From Geodermatophilaceae bacterium NBWT11 (GTDB taxonomy: Bacteria; Actinomycetota; Actinomycetes; Mycobacteriales; Geodermatophilaceae), in assembly GCA_014218215.1 (NCBI GenBank), contig CP043652.1:3720001-3784000 (forward strand): 64,000 bases of DNA. The letters are read 5' to 3'. Below, piece after piece: positions 44,753 to 53,526 of this stretch. The translations under genes were made by a program, and so were the position numbers. The notes under the pieces were generated by a model. That model worked only from the letters and a program-made list of their open reading frames with translations, was not told the origin of the DNA and ran no database searches. Positions within the stretch are counted from its first letter, which is position 1; every line of letters starts with the position of its first letter.

Positions 44753-45700
44753 ATGACCGCTCTGCTGGTCGCCAACGACGGGGGTCACCTCATGCAGCTG
44801 GTGACCCTGGCCCCCCGCCTCCCGGTCGCCGACGACCGCCTCTGGATGACCGTGCCCACCGCGCAGAGCCGCTCCCTGCTCAGCGAGGAGCGGGTGCAGT
44901 GGATGGCCCCGGCCCCCACCCGCGACTGGGGGGCCCTGTTGCACAACGCCTGGTCCTCGCGCGGCACGTTCCACGACGAGCAGATCACCTCGGTGGTCAG
45001 CACCGGGGCCAGCCTGGCCCTCTCGGTGCTGCCGGTCGCCCGCGCGCACGGCATCCCCTGCTACTACCTGGAGAGCGCGACGCGCGTGCACGGTCCCTCC
45101 CTGTCGGGCCGGCTGCTGCGCCGCGTCCCCGGCATCCGCATGTTCACCCAGCACGAGGCCTGGGCCGACCGGCACTGGTCCTACGGCGGCTCGGTGTTCG
45201 ACGGCTACGAGGGCGTCGGGCTCGAGCGGGCCGACGACGCCGTCCGGCTGCAGAAGATCGTCGTCTCCCTGGGCACCTCGGAGTCCTTCGGCTTCCGCCG
45301 GCTGGTCGAGAAGCTGCTGGCCGTGCTGCCCGCCGACGCCGAGGTGCTCTGGCAGACCGGGTCCACCGACGTGACCGGCCTGCCCGTGGACGCCCGGCCC
45401 CGGGTGCCCGCCGCCGAGCTGTTCGCCGCCATGCGCGAGGCCGACGTCGTCGTCGCCCACGCCGGGACGGGCAGCGCGCTCGCCGCCCTGCAGGCCGGCC
45501 GCTTCCCGGTGCTCGTGCCGCGCCGGCCGGAGTTCGGCGAGCACGTCGACGACCACCAGCTGCAGATCGCCGCGATGCTCGGTGAGCGCGGCCTGGCCGC
45601 CACCGCCGAGGTCGACGGTGTCACCCACCAGCTGCTCCGTGCGGCCAGCGCCACCCGGGTCCGCCGTCGCGTCGACGCGGCCCCGTTCGTGCTGGCCTGA
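44753..45700 (+). CDS. GT28/Alg13-14-like glycosyltransferase
   Basis: A 315-residue GT-B protein. The N-terminal half starts LLVANDGGHLMQL, with the GGHL of Alg14/EpsE-type proteins. The C-terminal half has SLGTSESFGFRRLV and VVAHAGTGSALAALQAGRFPVLVPRR (core AHAGTGS), the MurG/Alg13-type donor site. It looks like a fused Alg14-Alg13 enzyme and probably adds the second sugar to the lipid-linked primer. ATG start with GAGAGGA upstream. It is the first gene of the exopolysaccharide locus, 142 bp before the pyruvyltransferase gene. Confidence 0.82.
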   Translation: MTALLVANDGGHLMQLVTLAPRLPVADDRLWMTVPTAQSRSLLSEERVQWMAPAPTRDWGALLHNAWSSRGTFHDEQITSVVSTGASLALSVLPVARAHGIPCYYLESATRVHGPSLSGRLLRRVPGIRMFTQHEAWADRHWSYGGSVFDGYEGVGLERADDAVRLQKIVVSLGTSESFGFRRLVEKLLAVLPADAEVLWQTGSTDVTGLPVDARPRVPAAELFAAMREADVVVAHAGTGSALAALQAGRFPVLVPRRPEFGEHVDDHQLQIAAMLGERGLAATAEVDGVTHQLLRAASATRVRRRVDAAPFVLA

Positions 45701-45842
45701 CCCACCCCACACCGCACGACCCGTACGACCCCGCCGGACCCGCGCCCACGACGGCTGCCGCTCCGCGCCCCGGCCGTGCCCCGCCGGCCCCTCCCGCCCT
45801 GCTCCGCGGGTCTCCCACCGACCCCACCCGAAGGGCCTCCTC
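45701..45842 (+). other. Non-coding gap between first two exopolysaccharide genes
   Basis: A 142-bp C-rich gap. I see no gene, clear hairpin or promoter motif. A weak ribosome site (GAAGGGCC) precedes the ATG at 45843. A minor internal promoter cannot be excluded. Confidence 0.35.
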
Positions 45843-46979
45843 ATGCCTGCCTCCGCCCGTGCGCTTTTCCACGGGGCCCGCGCCACCGGCCGGGTCTGGC
45901 GGTCGTTCCCGCCGCCGCCGGCCGACGCCCGCCGCCGGGTCGCCTACGTCGGCTGGTCGGGCAACGGCAACCTCGGGGACGACGCGATGATCGCCGCGCA
46001 CCGGCTGCTGCTGCCGGGCTGGGACGTCGTGCAGGTGCCCAACCACGCGGGGCTGACCCGGCTCACCGACGCCGCCCTGCGACGGGTCTCGGTGGTCTGC
46101 CTGGGCGGCGGCACGCTGGTGCTCAACGGGCACTTCCGGGAGACCCTGGAGCGGCTGCTGCACGCCGCCCCCGACGCGCCCCGGGTGGTGCTGGGCGTCG
46201 GAGTCGAGGACCTGGGGTTCCGGGAGGGGCGCCGGGCGGGGGTCGGTGCCGAGGTCGAGGCCTGGCGCCCGCTGCTCACCCAGTTCGACCGGGTCCGGGT
46301 CCGTGGGCCGCTCAGCGCCGGCACGCTGGACTCCACCGGCATCGAGGCCGTGGTGACCGGTGACCCGGCGCTGGCCCTGCCCCCGCAGTCCCCGGCGGCC
46401 CACGGCGTGGCGACCGGGACCACGGCGGGCACCCGGGTGGGGGTCAACTTCGGGGTCACCGACGACCTGTGGGGCGGGGACCACGCCGCGTTCCGGGCCG
46501 CCGTGGTCGCCGCGGTCGGCCGGCTCGTCGCCGCCGGCCACCAGGTCGCCCTGCTGGCCACCACCACCGAGGACCACGCGCACCTCACCCGGGTCGCCGC
46601 CGAGTGCCGCGCCGCGGGCACACCCGTCGAGGGCCCCAACGCCGTGACGCTGGCCGCGCTGGACACCGCGCTGGCCGGCTGCGCGGTGGTGGTGGGGGAG
46701 AAGCTGCACGCCCTGGTGCTGGCCGCGCGGCTCGGCATCCCCACCCTGGCCCTGGAGTACCGGCCCAAGTGCCGGGACTTCCAGCTCTCGGTCGGGCGGG
46801 GGGACCGGGTGCTGCGCACCAGCGACCTGGACGTCGACACCCTCGTCACGTTCGTCACCGCCGGTCTCGCGGCCGCTCCCACCGAGCGGGCGCCCCTGCT
46901 GGCCGCCGTGCGGGAGCGGACCACCGCACTGGGGCACGCCGGCGAGCAGATGCGGCTGGCCATGGCGGTCGCCGCGTGA
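45843..46979 (+). CDS. Polysaccharide pyruvyl transferase family protein (CsaB/WcaK-like)
   Basis: A 378-residue protein. It has RVAYVGWSGNGNLGDDAMI, the N-terminal GxxNxGD signature of pyruvyltransferases, VVCLGGGTLVLNG, GVNFGVTDDLWGG and VVGEKLHALVLAARLGIPTLALEYRPK (core GEKLHALVLA), the conserved C-terminal site. It would transfer pyruvate from PEP to a sugar as a ketal, giving the polymer acidic groups. The stop overlaps the next gene by 4 bp, and that gene is also of this family, so two pyruvylations or one heteromeric enzyme are possible. Confidence 0.87.
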   Translation: MPASARALFHGARATGRVWRSFPPPPADARRRVAYVGWSGNGNLGDDAMIAAHRLLLPGWDVVQVPNHAGLTRLTDAALRRVSVVCLGGGTLVLNGHFRETLERLLHAAPDAPRVVLGVGVEDLGFREGRRAGVGAEVEAWRPLLTQFDRVRVRGPLSAGTLDSTGIEAVVTGDPALALPPQSPAAHGVATGTTAGTRVGVNFGVTDDLWGGDHAAFRAAVVAAVGRLVAAGHQVALLATTTEDHAHLTRVAAECRAAGTPVEGPNAVTLAALDTALAGCAVVVGEKLHALVLAARLGIPTLALEYRPKCRDFQLSVGRGDRVLRTSDLDVDTLVTFVTAGLAAAPTERAPLLAAVRERTTALGHAGEQMRLAMAVAA

Positions 46980-47761
46980 GCGCCGCGGTGGGCACCCCCG
47001 GGGTGGAACTCGTGCACTGGAACCCGCGCCGCCGGGTCTCCCGGCTGCTGCCGGCCCGGGTCACCCGCCCGGTCGACAACTTCGGTGACCTGCTCGGCCC
47101 GCTCGTGGTGCGGGAGCTGCTGCGCCGGTCCGGTCGGGAGCACCCGGTGACCGACGCCCGGCTGCTGTCGATCGGCTCGGTGCTGCACTTCGCCCGGGAC
47201 GGCGACGTCGTCTGGGGTTCCGGGGTCAACGGCAAGACCCTGGCCACGCCGGTCACCGCCACCCGGCTGGACGTGCGCGCCGTCCGCGGCCCGCGCACCC
47301 GGGCGGTCCTGGCCCGGCACGGCATCGACGCCCCCGAGGTCTACGGCGACCCCGGCCTGCTGGTGGGCGAGCTGTGGCCGCGGGAGTCCTTCGGCGGCCG
47401 ACCGGCCGGGGTGACCGTGCTGCCCAACCTGCACGACGTCCCGGCGTACCGCCGGCACCCCGGGTTCCTGGACCCGCGCACCCCGGTCCGCCGGGTGCTC
47501 GCCCGGATAGCCGCCAGCTCCCTGGTCGTGGGCTCCTCGCTGCACGGGATCGTGGTCGCCGAGAGCCTCGGCGTCCCGGCCCGGCTGGTGCTGCCCCGGG
47601 CCGAGCCGCTGTTCAAGTACGAGGACCACTACCTGGGCAGCGGGCGGGACGGCTTCACCCCGGCCGCGACCGTCGCCGAGGCCGTCGCCGCCGGCGGGGA
47701 ACCGCCGGCCGTGCTCGACCCCGCGCTGCGGACCGCGTTCCCGGTGGACCTGTGGCGGTGA
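46976..47761 (+). CDS. Second pyruvyltransferase-family protein (ExoV-like)
   Basis: A 261-residue protein with VELVHWNPRR, NFGDLLGPLVVRELLRR (NxGD signature), LLSIGSVLHFA, WGSGVNGKT, VRGPRTRAVLARHG, VYGDPGLLVGELWP and VVGSSLHGIVVAESLGVPARLV. This is the shorter ExoV-like version of the family and lacks the spacer between the two halves of its neighbour. It likely pyruvylates a sugar of the exopolysaccharide. GTG start inside the previous stop; the stop overlaps the next GTG by 4 bp. Confidence 0.85.
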   Translation: MSAAVGTPGVELVHWNPRRRVSRLLPARVTRPVDNFGDLLGPLVVRELLRRSGREHPVTDARLLSIGSVLHFARDGDVVWGSGVNGKTLATPVTATRLDVRAVRGPRTRAVLARHGIDAPEVYGDPGLLVGELWPRESFGGRPAGVTVLPNLHDVPAYRRHPGFLDPRTPVRRVLARIAASSLVVGSSLHGIVVAESLGVPARLVLPRAEPLFKYEDHYLGSGRDGFTPAATVAEAVAAGGEPPAVLDPALRTAFPVDLWR

Positions 47762-48951
47762 CCGGCGGGGGGCTCACCGTCGGCGTGGTCGCCACCGGCG
47801 ACGCCACCGACCCGGCCGAGCGGTCGGGCACCCCGTACGGCGTCGTCACCGGCCTGCGGGCGCTCGGTGTGCAGGTGCCTGTCGTGCGCGCAGCGCCGCC
47901 GGCGGCGCTGGAGCGCGGGCTCGCCCTGCTGACCGGCAGCCCCGCGCCGGACGCGGTCGGGGCGGTCGGCCGGCTGCGCGCCCGTGGCTCCCTCGGGCTG
48001 TACGGCGCCCCCGTCGCCGGGCTCCGCGGCCTCGTCTCCACCCGGGCGGCACGGGGCCTCCGGGTGGACGCCTGGGTGCAGGTCGGCGCCGGCTTCCGGC
48101 TGCGCACGACGGCCCCGGTCGCGGTCTACGACGACATGACCGTCCGGCAGGCCCGGGCGCACGGCTACGGGCACTGGGCCGGCGTCGACGTCGGCACCGT
48201 GGAGCGGCGCGCGGCCCTGCAGCGCACCGTCTACCGGGCTGCCCGGGTGTGCTGCACCGAGTCCTCCTGGGCTGCTGCCGCCGTCGCCGCGGCGGCCGAC
48301 CTCCCCGCGGACCGGCTGGCCGTCGTCGGCACCGGGACCGATGCGCCGGTGCCGGTCGGCGACCGCGACTGGTCCACCCCCCGCTTCCTGTTCGTGGGGC
48401 TGGACTGGCAGCGCAAGAACGGCGACCGGGTGGTCCGGGCCTTCGAGGCCGTCCGTGCGCTGCACCCCGACGCGACGCTGGACGTCGTCGGCGGCCACCC
48501 GCCGCTGGCCGTGCCCGGGGTGCGCACCCACGGGGTGCTCCGCCGCGGCGACGCCGGCGACCGGGCCCGGCTGGCCGACCTGTTCGCCCGGGCCACCTGC
48601 TTCGTGATGCCCTCGACCTTCGAGCCGGCCGGGATAGTCTTCACCGAGGCCCTCGCGGCCGGACTGCCCGCGATCGCCGGCACCGTCGGCGGGTCGGCCG
48701 ACCTGGTCGGGGACGCCGGGCGGGTGGTCGACCCCACCGACGACGTCGCGCTCCGCGACGCGATGCGCGCGCTGGCCGACCCGCTGGTCGCGGCCCGGCT
48801 CGGTGCCCTGGCCCGGGCCCGCGCACCGCTGTTCACCTGGCGCGCGGTCGCCGCCCGGCTGCTCGCCGCCCTGGCCCTCCCCGCCCCGGACGGCACGCCA
48901 CCGACCCCCCTGCCCCTCGTCCTGCCCACCCCGGAGGAGACCCGTGTCTGA
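47758..48951 (+). CDS. Glycosyltransferase family 4
   Basis: A 397-residue GT-B transferase. The N-terminal half includes VAVYDDMTVRQARAHGYGHWAGVD and a CCTESSWAA site. The donor half has RFLFVGLDWQRKNGDRVVRAFEA and the EX7E motif in EPAGIVFTEALAAGLPAIAG. It resembles the Synechococcus/cyanobacterial-type GT4 that use activated hexoses. A Pro-rich tail ends the protein. GTG start overlaps the previous gene by 4 bp; its 3' end overlaps the next gene by 8 bp. Donor and linkage are unknown. Confidence 0.87.
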   Translation: MTGGGLTVGVVATGDATDPAERSGTPYGVVTGLRALGVQVPVVRAAPPAALERGLALLTGSPAPDAVGAVGRLRARGSLGLYGAPVAGLRGLVSTRAARGLRVDAWVQVGAGFRLRTTAPVAVYDDMTVRQARAHGYGHWAGVDVGTVERRAALQRTVYRAARVCCTESSWAAAAVAAAADLPADRLAVVGTGTDAPVPVGDRDWSTPRFLFVGLDWQRKNGDRVVRAFEAVRALHPDATLDVVGGHPPLAVPGVRTHGVLRRGDAGDRARLADLFARATCFVMPSTFEPAGIVFTEALAAGLPAIAGTVGGSADLVGDAGRVVDPTDDVALRDAMRALADPLVAARLGALARARAPLFTWRAVAARLLAALALPAPDGTPPTPLPLVLPTPEETRV

Positions 48952-49945
48952 CCCCCGACCCGTCCGGGTGCTGCAGTCGGTGCTGCTCGGCGGCGCCCAC
49001 CTCAGCTACGCCGACCACGTCGCCGGCCGGCTCGACCCGACCCGGGTGCAGCCGCTGTCGTTCAGCTACCGGACGGCGCTGACCGGCCGCTGGGACGTGC
49101 TGCACGTGCACTGGCCGGAGAACCTCGTCCGGCACCGGTCCCGGCCCCGCCGGGTGCTGCGGACCGTGCTGTTCGCGCTGCTGCTGGTGCGCATCCGGGT
49201 GCTCCGGCCCGTCGTCGTCCGCACCGTGCACAACACCACCCCCCACGAGGGCGGCCGGCCGGTCGAGACGGCCCTGCTGGGCGCGCTGGACCGGGCCGTC
49301 ACCTGGCACGTCCGGCTCACCGACGAGACCCCGGTGCGCGCCGGCGCGGCCGCGGTGACCATCCCGCACGGGCACTACCGGGCCGAGCTGGGCGACGCCG
49401 GCACCCCCGCCGACCCGCGGTGCCTGCTCTTCTTCGGCTACCTCCGCCCCTACAAGGGCCTCGACGTGCTGCTCACCGCCTTCGCCGGCACCACCGACCC
49501 GCAGCTCCGGCTGGTCGTGGCCGGGGAGCCCGCGTCGGCCGAGATGCGGTCGCTGGTGACCGACGCGGCCGGCGCCGACCCCCGGGTGACCCCGCACCTG
49601 GGCTTCGTCGCCGACGACGCGCTGGCCGCGCTGGTCGGCGGGTCCGCGGTCGTGGTGCTGCCCTACCGGGAGATCCACAACTCCGGCGTCGTGTTCGCCG
49701 CCCTGAGCCTGGGCCGTCCGGTGCTGGTGCCGGAGAACCCGGTCACCGCGGCCCTGCGGGCCGAGGTGGGGGAGGAGTGGGTGCGGGGGTTCACCCACCC
49801 GCTGACCGCGACCGACCTCACCGACGCCCTCGCCGCGGCCGCCGGCCGCGACCCCGCGGCCACCCCGGACCTCGCCGGCCGCGACTGGTCCACGGTGGCC
49901 GAGTCCTACACCGGGGTCTTCACCTCCCGGCCGGTGGCCGCGTGA
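48944..49945 (+). CDS. Glycosyltransferase family 4
   Basis: A 333-residue GT-B transferase. It has WDVLHVHWPENL, VVRTVHNTTPHEGG, IPHGHYRAELG, CLLFFGYLRPYKGLDVLL and a C-terminal EIHNSGVVFAALSLGRPVLVP with the GT4-type acidic motif (EX7 spacing, final residue in ALSLGRP). The HNTxPHE pattern is shared with GDP-sugar or UDP-sugar transferases of succinoglycan-type clusters. GTG with GGAGGAG upstream. It overlaps both neighbours, within a tightly coupled run of glycosyltransferases. Confidence 0.87.
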   Translation: MSDPRPVRVLQSVLLGGAHLSYADHVAGRLDPTRVQPLSFSYRTALTGRWDVLHVHWPENLVRHRSRPRRVLRTVLFALLLVRIRVLRPVVVRTVHNTTPHEGGRPVETALLGALDRAVTWHVRLTDETPVRAGAAAVTIPHGHYRAELGDAGTPADPRCLLFFGYLRPYKGLDVLLTAFAGTTDPQLRLVVAGEPASAEMRSLVTDAAGADPRVTPHLGFVADDALAALVGGSAVVVLPYREIHNSGVVFAALSLGRPVLVPENPVTAALRAEVGEEWVRGFTHPLTATDLTDALAAAAGRDPAATPDLAGRDWSTVAESYTGVFTSRPVAA

Positions 49946-51078
49946 GCACCGACGTGGTGGTCGCCCTGGTGTCGGACACCTGGACCGACGCGGTGCGCCG
50001 CGGCTTCTACTCCACCGCGGACCAGACCCTGACCACGCTGCTGGCCGAGCCCGCGGTGGGCACCGTGCTGGTCGCCGACCACCCCCGCGGGGTCGCCTCG
50101 CAGGTGCGCCGCCGGCTGGCCGGGGACCGTCCGGCCCCCCGCCGTCCCGGGCTGCGCGGGGTGCGGCCGGTCACCCTGCGCACGCCGCCGCCGCTGGACG
50201 AGGCCGCGCTGCGCCGCCGCTACGCCGGGTACGACCGGCAGACCGCCGCGGCCGCACGCTGGCACGGCCTGCGTCGTCCGGCGCTGGTCACGTTCAACCT
50301 GTGGCACGCCGCGCACGCCGCCCACGGGTGGGCCGGCACGCGGGTGTTCTACGCCCAGGACGACGAGTCGGCCATCCCCTCGCACGCCCCGCACCGGGCA
50401 CAGACCCTGGCCGCCTACCGGGCCATCGCCCGCAGCGGGATGGCCGTGGTCGCCGTCTCGGAGGTGCTGCTGGAGCGGATCGACCCCACCGGGACCGGTC
50501 TCGTGGTGCCCAACGGGGTGGACGCCGCCCTCTGGTCGACGCCCCCGCCGCAGCGGACCCCGCACGGGGCCCCGGTCGCCCTCTACGCGGGCACGGTGGA
50601 CGCCCGGCTGGACCTGGACGCCTTCCGGGCGCTGGCCGCGGACGGGTTCGCCGTCCGCGTCGCCGGGCCGCTGGTGGACGCCGACGTCCGAGCGGCGCTG
50701 GCCGCGGTGCCCGGGGTGGAGCTGCTGGGCCCGCGCCCGCGCGCCGAGGTGGTCCGGCTGGCCCAGACCGCCGACGTCTGCGTCCTGGCCCACCACCGCA
50801 CCCCGCTCACCGAGGCGATGTCCCCGCTCAAGCTCTACGAGTACCTGGCCTCGGGCACCCCCGTCGTGGCCACCCGGCTGCCCGGCAGTGCCGTCGCCGG
50901 GGACCGGGTGGTCTGGGTCGAGCCCGGTGGCGACCACGTCGCGGGCGCCCGGGCCGCGCTGGCCCTGGGCCGCCGGGCCGAGACCGACCGGCTCGCCGAC
51001 GTCGCGGCGCTGTCCTGGCGGGCCCGGCACCGGCCGTTGCTGGAGTTGCTCGGCGTCGGTGCGGGGGTGGCCGCGTGA
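49942..51078 (+). CDS. Glycosyltransferase (GT4-like)
   Basis: A 378-residue GT-B protein with FYAQDDESAIPSHAPH, VVAVSEVLLERID, VPNGVDAALWS, VALYAGTVDARLDLDAFRAL and EAMSPLKLYEYLASGTPVVATRLPG. The SPLKLYEYLASG motif is typical of the GT4 proteins found in Wzy-type loci. Opening residues TDVVVALVSDTWTDAV form the first Rossmann strand. GTG start overlaps the previous stop by 4 bp and the stop overlaps the next start by 4 bp. Sugar specificity unknown. Confidence 0.85.
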   Translation: MSTDVVVALVSDTWTDAVRRGFYSTADQTLTTLLAEPAVGTVLVADHPRGVASQVRRRLAGDRPAPRRPGLRGVRPVTLRTPPPLDEAALRRRYAGYDRQTAAAARWHGLRRPALVTFNLWHAAHAAHGWAGTRVFYAQDDESAIPSHAPHRAQTLAAYRAIARSGMAVVAVSEVLLERIDPTGTGLVVPNGVDAALWSTPPPQRTPHGAPVALYAGTVDARLDLDAFRALAADGFAVRVAGPLVDADVRAALAAVPGVELLGPRPRAEVVRLAQTADVCVLAHHRTPLTEAMSPLKLYEYLASGTPVVATRLPGSAVAGDRVVWVEPGGDHVAGARAALALGRRAETDRLADVAALSWRARHRPLLELLGVGAGVAA

Positions 51079-52196
51079 GCACCGCCCCGGACACCGTCGT
51101 GCTGCTGGCCTCCACGCCCTACGCCGGGCACCAGCTCTACGACCAGCGCCTGGCCCGCGCCCTGGCCGCCGAGCGTGCCGTGGTCTACGTCGACCCGCCG
51201 GTGCCGGTCTTCGGGCTGGGCAAGCCCGGCCCGCCCCCGCCGCACCGCCGGTCGGTGGACGGGGTGACCGTGCTGGCCCCCCGCATGCTGCCCTTCGGCC
51301 GGCGCCGCGGGCTGGCCACCCTGACCGGCCTGTGGGTCGGTCTGCTGGCCCGGCACGCCGGGCGGCGGGCACCGGGGGTGCCGGGCGTGCTCGTTACCTC
51401 GGCGCACCCGGTGTCCCTGCGGCTGCTGCGCGGCTGGCGCTCGGAGCTGCTGCTCAAGGACGACTACGTCGCCGGTGCCGCGCTCATCCGCGGTGCCGCC
51501 GGCCGGATCGCCCGGCACCGCCGGCAGCTGCTGCGCGGGGTCGACGCGGTCGCCGTGGTCTCCCCGGTGCTCGCCGAGGCTGCCGCCGCGATGGGCGCTC
51601 CCGCCGAGGTGCACGTGGTGCCCCCGGGCTGCGACCCCGGTGCCGGGCGGGTCGACGTGGCCGCGCTGCTGGCCGCCGTGCCCGGGCCCCGGGCGGTGTT
51701 CATCGGGATGGTCAGCGACCGGATCGACGTCGACCTGCTGGCGGCCACCTGCGCCGCCGGGGTCACCGTCGTCGTCGTCGGCCGGCAGCAGGCCACCTTC
51801 AGCCAGCAGGACCGGTGGGCCTGTCTGGTCGCCACCGGCCGGCTGGTGCTGCTCGGCGAACGCACCCCCGACGTGGTGGCCTCCCTGGTGGCGGCCTGCG
51901 ACGTGGCCCTGGTGCCCTACACGCAGAGCGACTTCAACCGGGCCTGCTTCCCGCTCAAGCTGCTGGAGTACCTCGCGGCCGGCACCCCGGTGGTGGCCTC
52001 GGACCTGCCCGCCGTGCGCTGGCTGGACGCCCCGCACGTCCACCTGGTGGCCGACGCCGTGGGGCTGCCGGCCGCGCTGGCCGCCGCGCTGGCCGACGCC
52101 GCCGACCCGGCCACCACCGGTCGCTGCCGGGACTTCGCCGCCGGCCACACCTGGGCCGACCGGGCCCGCCGCCACGTCGCGCTGTTGGGCGGCTGA
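51075..52196 (+). CDS. Glycosyltransferase (GT4-like)
   Basis: A 373-residue GT-B protein with VVLLASTPYAGHQLYDQRLARALA, LLKDDYVAGAAL, VVPPGCDPGAG, VFIGMVSDRIDVDLL and FNRACFPLKLLEYLAAGTPVVASDLP. It is related in plan to the previous gene (PLKxxEYLAxGTPVVA), suggesting an old duplication. It is the last of the uninterrupted seven-gene run 45843-52196 plus leader gene. It converges with the beta-helix protein gene (22-bp gap). Confidence 0.85.
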   Translation: MSTAPDTVVLLASTPYAGHQLYDQRLARALAAERAVVYVDPPVPVFGLGKPGPPPPHRRSVDGVTVLAPRMLPFGRRRGLATLTGLWVGLLARHAGRRAPGVPGVLVTSAHPVSLRLLRGWRSELLLKDDYVAGAALIRGAAGRIARHRRQLLRGVDAVAVVSPVLAEAAAAMGAPAEVHVVPPGCDPGAGRVDVAALLAAVPGPRAVFIGMVSDRIDVDLLAATCAAGVTVVVVGRQQATFSQQDRWACLVATGRLVLLGERTPDVVASLVAACDVALVPYTQSDFNRACFPLKLLEYLAAGTPVVASDLPAVRWLDAPHVHLVADAVGLPAALAAALADAADPATTGRCRDFAAGHTWADRARRHVALLGG

Positions 52197-52218
52197 GGTG
52201 TCCGTCGCAGGAGCGCCC

Positions 52219-53424
52219 TCAGGCGGTGCGGACCACCGGGGCCGGTGCGCCCGTGCCGTCCATGACGTTGTCGGCGGTGACGGTCACCGAGGCCGGGGCC
52301 AGCACCGGGCCGTACTTCGCGTCCGCGGTGAAGGTGTTGCCCGACAGGGTCACCCCCGCGATCGTGGCGTCGCCCCGGACGTTGACCGTGTAGTTGCCCC
52401 CGCTCATGCGGTTGCCCGACACCACGACGTCCTGCAGCACGTTGGGCCGCAGCTCGCTGCCCAGCATCACCGAGGCGTTGCCCTGGTCGCCGGTCGTGTA
52501 GTTGCGCGGGTCGAGGGTGTTGTTCGTGATCCGGATGCCGATGCCGCTGGTGCTCTGCACCGCGTCGGGGTGCAGCGCGCCCTTGCGGACCATGGCGTGG
52601 ATCCAGGAGCTGTCCACGGTGGTGTTGCTGCCCACCCGGGCGCCGTCGTTGGTGCCACGGATCTCCACCCGGCGCAGCGTGTAGTTCTGCCAGCCGATCC
52701 CGATGTCGACGATGCCCAGTCCGTCGAGCTCGCTGTCCTCGACCACCAGGTTGCGGAAGCTGCCGTTGGTGGCCACGACCATCGTGGTGGCCGAGCCGCC
52801 GCAGGTGATCCGGCTGTTGCGGATCACCACGTCGTGGGCGCGCACGGTGATGCAGCCGGTGAGGTCGATCCCGTCGACCACGGTTCCACTGGTGGTGATC
52901 AGCAGGTCCCCGGTCTGCGGGGTGAGGGTCACCCCGGCGGGCACGCCGGTGGTGTCCGGGCCGGCGACGGTCGTGGGGGGTGCGACCGGCTGCGGTGCCG
53001 GCGGGACGGCGCGCAGCGTCTTGTCCACCGTGGAGCTCACCGGGCCGTTGGTGAAGCGGGTGCGCACCACGGTCAACCCGGAGCGACCGGTGAGGTCGAC
53101 GGTCGCGGTCGCCCGCCAGGTGCCGGCGTTCTCCAGCACCGTCGTGGTGCTGGCGACGACGGTGCCCCCGACCGCGAAGGACACCGCGGTCAGCCGGGAC
53201 GAGGAGACCGCGGTCAGCTCGACCCGGGTGGCCGGGACCGGCGCCAGGCTGACCGACCTGCCCTCGTAGGCCACCCACATCGAGGCCGCGTCGGCCCGCT
53301 GCAGCGGCAGCGCCGACAGCACGGCGACGACGGCCAGCAACAGGGTCAGCGCGCTGCCCGCCCACCGCGCGCCGCGACCGACGGTGCGGGACGAGAGGTG
53401 GTGGGACCCGGCTCCGGAACTCAT
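52219..53424 (-). CDS. Secreted right-handed parallel beta-helix protein
   Basis: A 401-residue exported protein. It has a signal peptide (about 20-47), a beta-sandwich-like domain (about 48-140), then a parallel beta-helix (about 155-390) with repeated V-x-I-x-N turns (VVIRNSRITCGG, VVVEDSELDGLG, VVVSGNRMSGG). A HPDAVQ motif (His285, Asp287) is a candidate active site, as in polysaccharide lyases or epimerases. It shares GLGIVDIGIGWQNYTLRRVE (core), MLGSE, GGNYTVNVR and KYGP with the protein at 55358. It lies opposite to the glycosyltransferases and may trim, epimerise or bind the polymer outside the cell. Confidence 0.85.
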   Translation of the reverse strand: MSSGAGSHHLSSRTVGRGARWAGSALTLLLAVVAVLSALPLQRADAASMWVAYEGRSVSLAPVPATRVELTAVSSSRLTAVSFAVGGTVVASTTTVLENAGTWRATATVDLTGRSGLTVVRTRFTNGPVSSTVDKTLRAVPPAPQPVAPPTTVAGPDTTGVPAGVTLTPQTGDLLITTSGTVVDGIDLTGCITVRAHDVVIRNSRITCGGSATTMVVATNGSFRNLVVEDSELDGLGIVDIGIGWQNYTLRRVEIRGTNDGARVGSNTTVDSSWIHAMVRKGALHPDAVQSTSGIGIRITNNTLDPRNYTTGDQGNASVMLGSELRPNVLQDVVVSGNRMSGGNYTVNVRGDATIAGVTLSGNTFTADAKYGPVLAPASVTVTADNVMDGTGAPAPVVRTA

Positions 53425-53526
53425 GAGCTGAGGGTGAGCCACCAGAGACCCTCTGTAACCGCCCGGTCGGGTGAAGTCGTGTTGCGACTGCGTCACACCC
53501 CCCGTTCCACCCGAGGAGAGCACCCC
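53425..53526. promoter_or_regulatory. Divergent gap between beta-helix and GT2 genes
   Basis: A 102-bp gap holding both starts. AGAGGGT/ACCCTCT-like half sites flank a small hairpin (GAGGGTGAGCCACCAGAGACCCTC; about 53428-53452 by position). TTGCGA at about 53482-53487 could be a -35 for the GT2 gene. This is weak evidence. Confidence 0.3.

Noticed and set aside
46469-46975. Alternative-frame extension upstream of the second pyruvyltransferase-family gene
   Set aside because: It is an Arg/Gly-rich shadow of the first pyruvyltransferase; the GTG overlapping that stop gives the family N-terminus.
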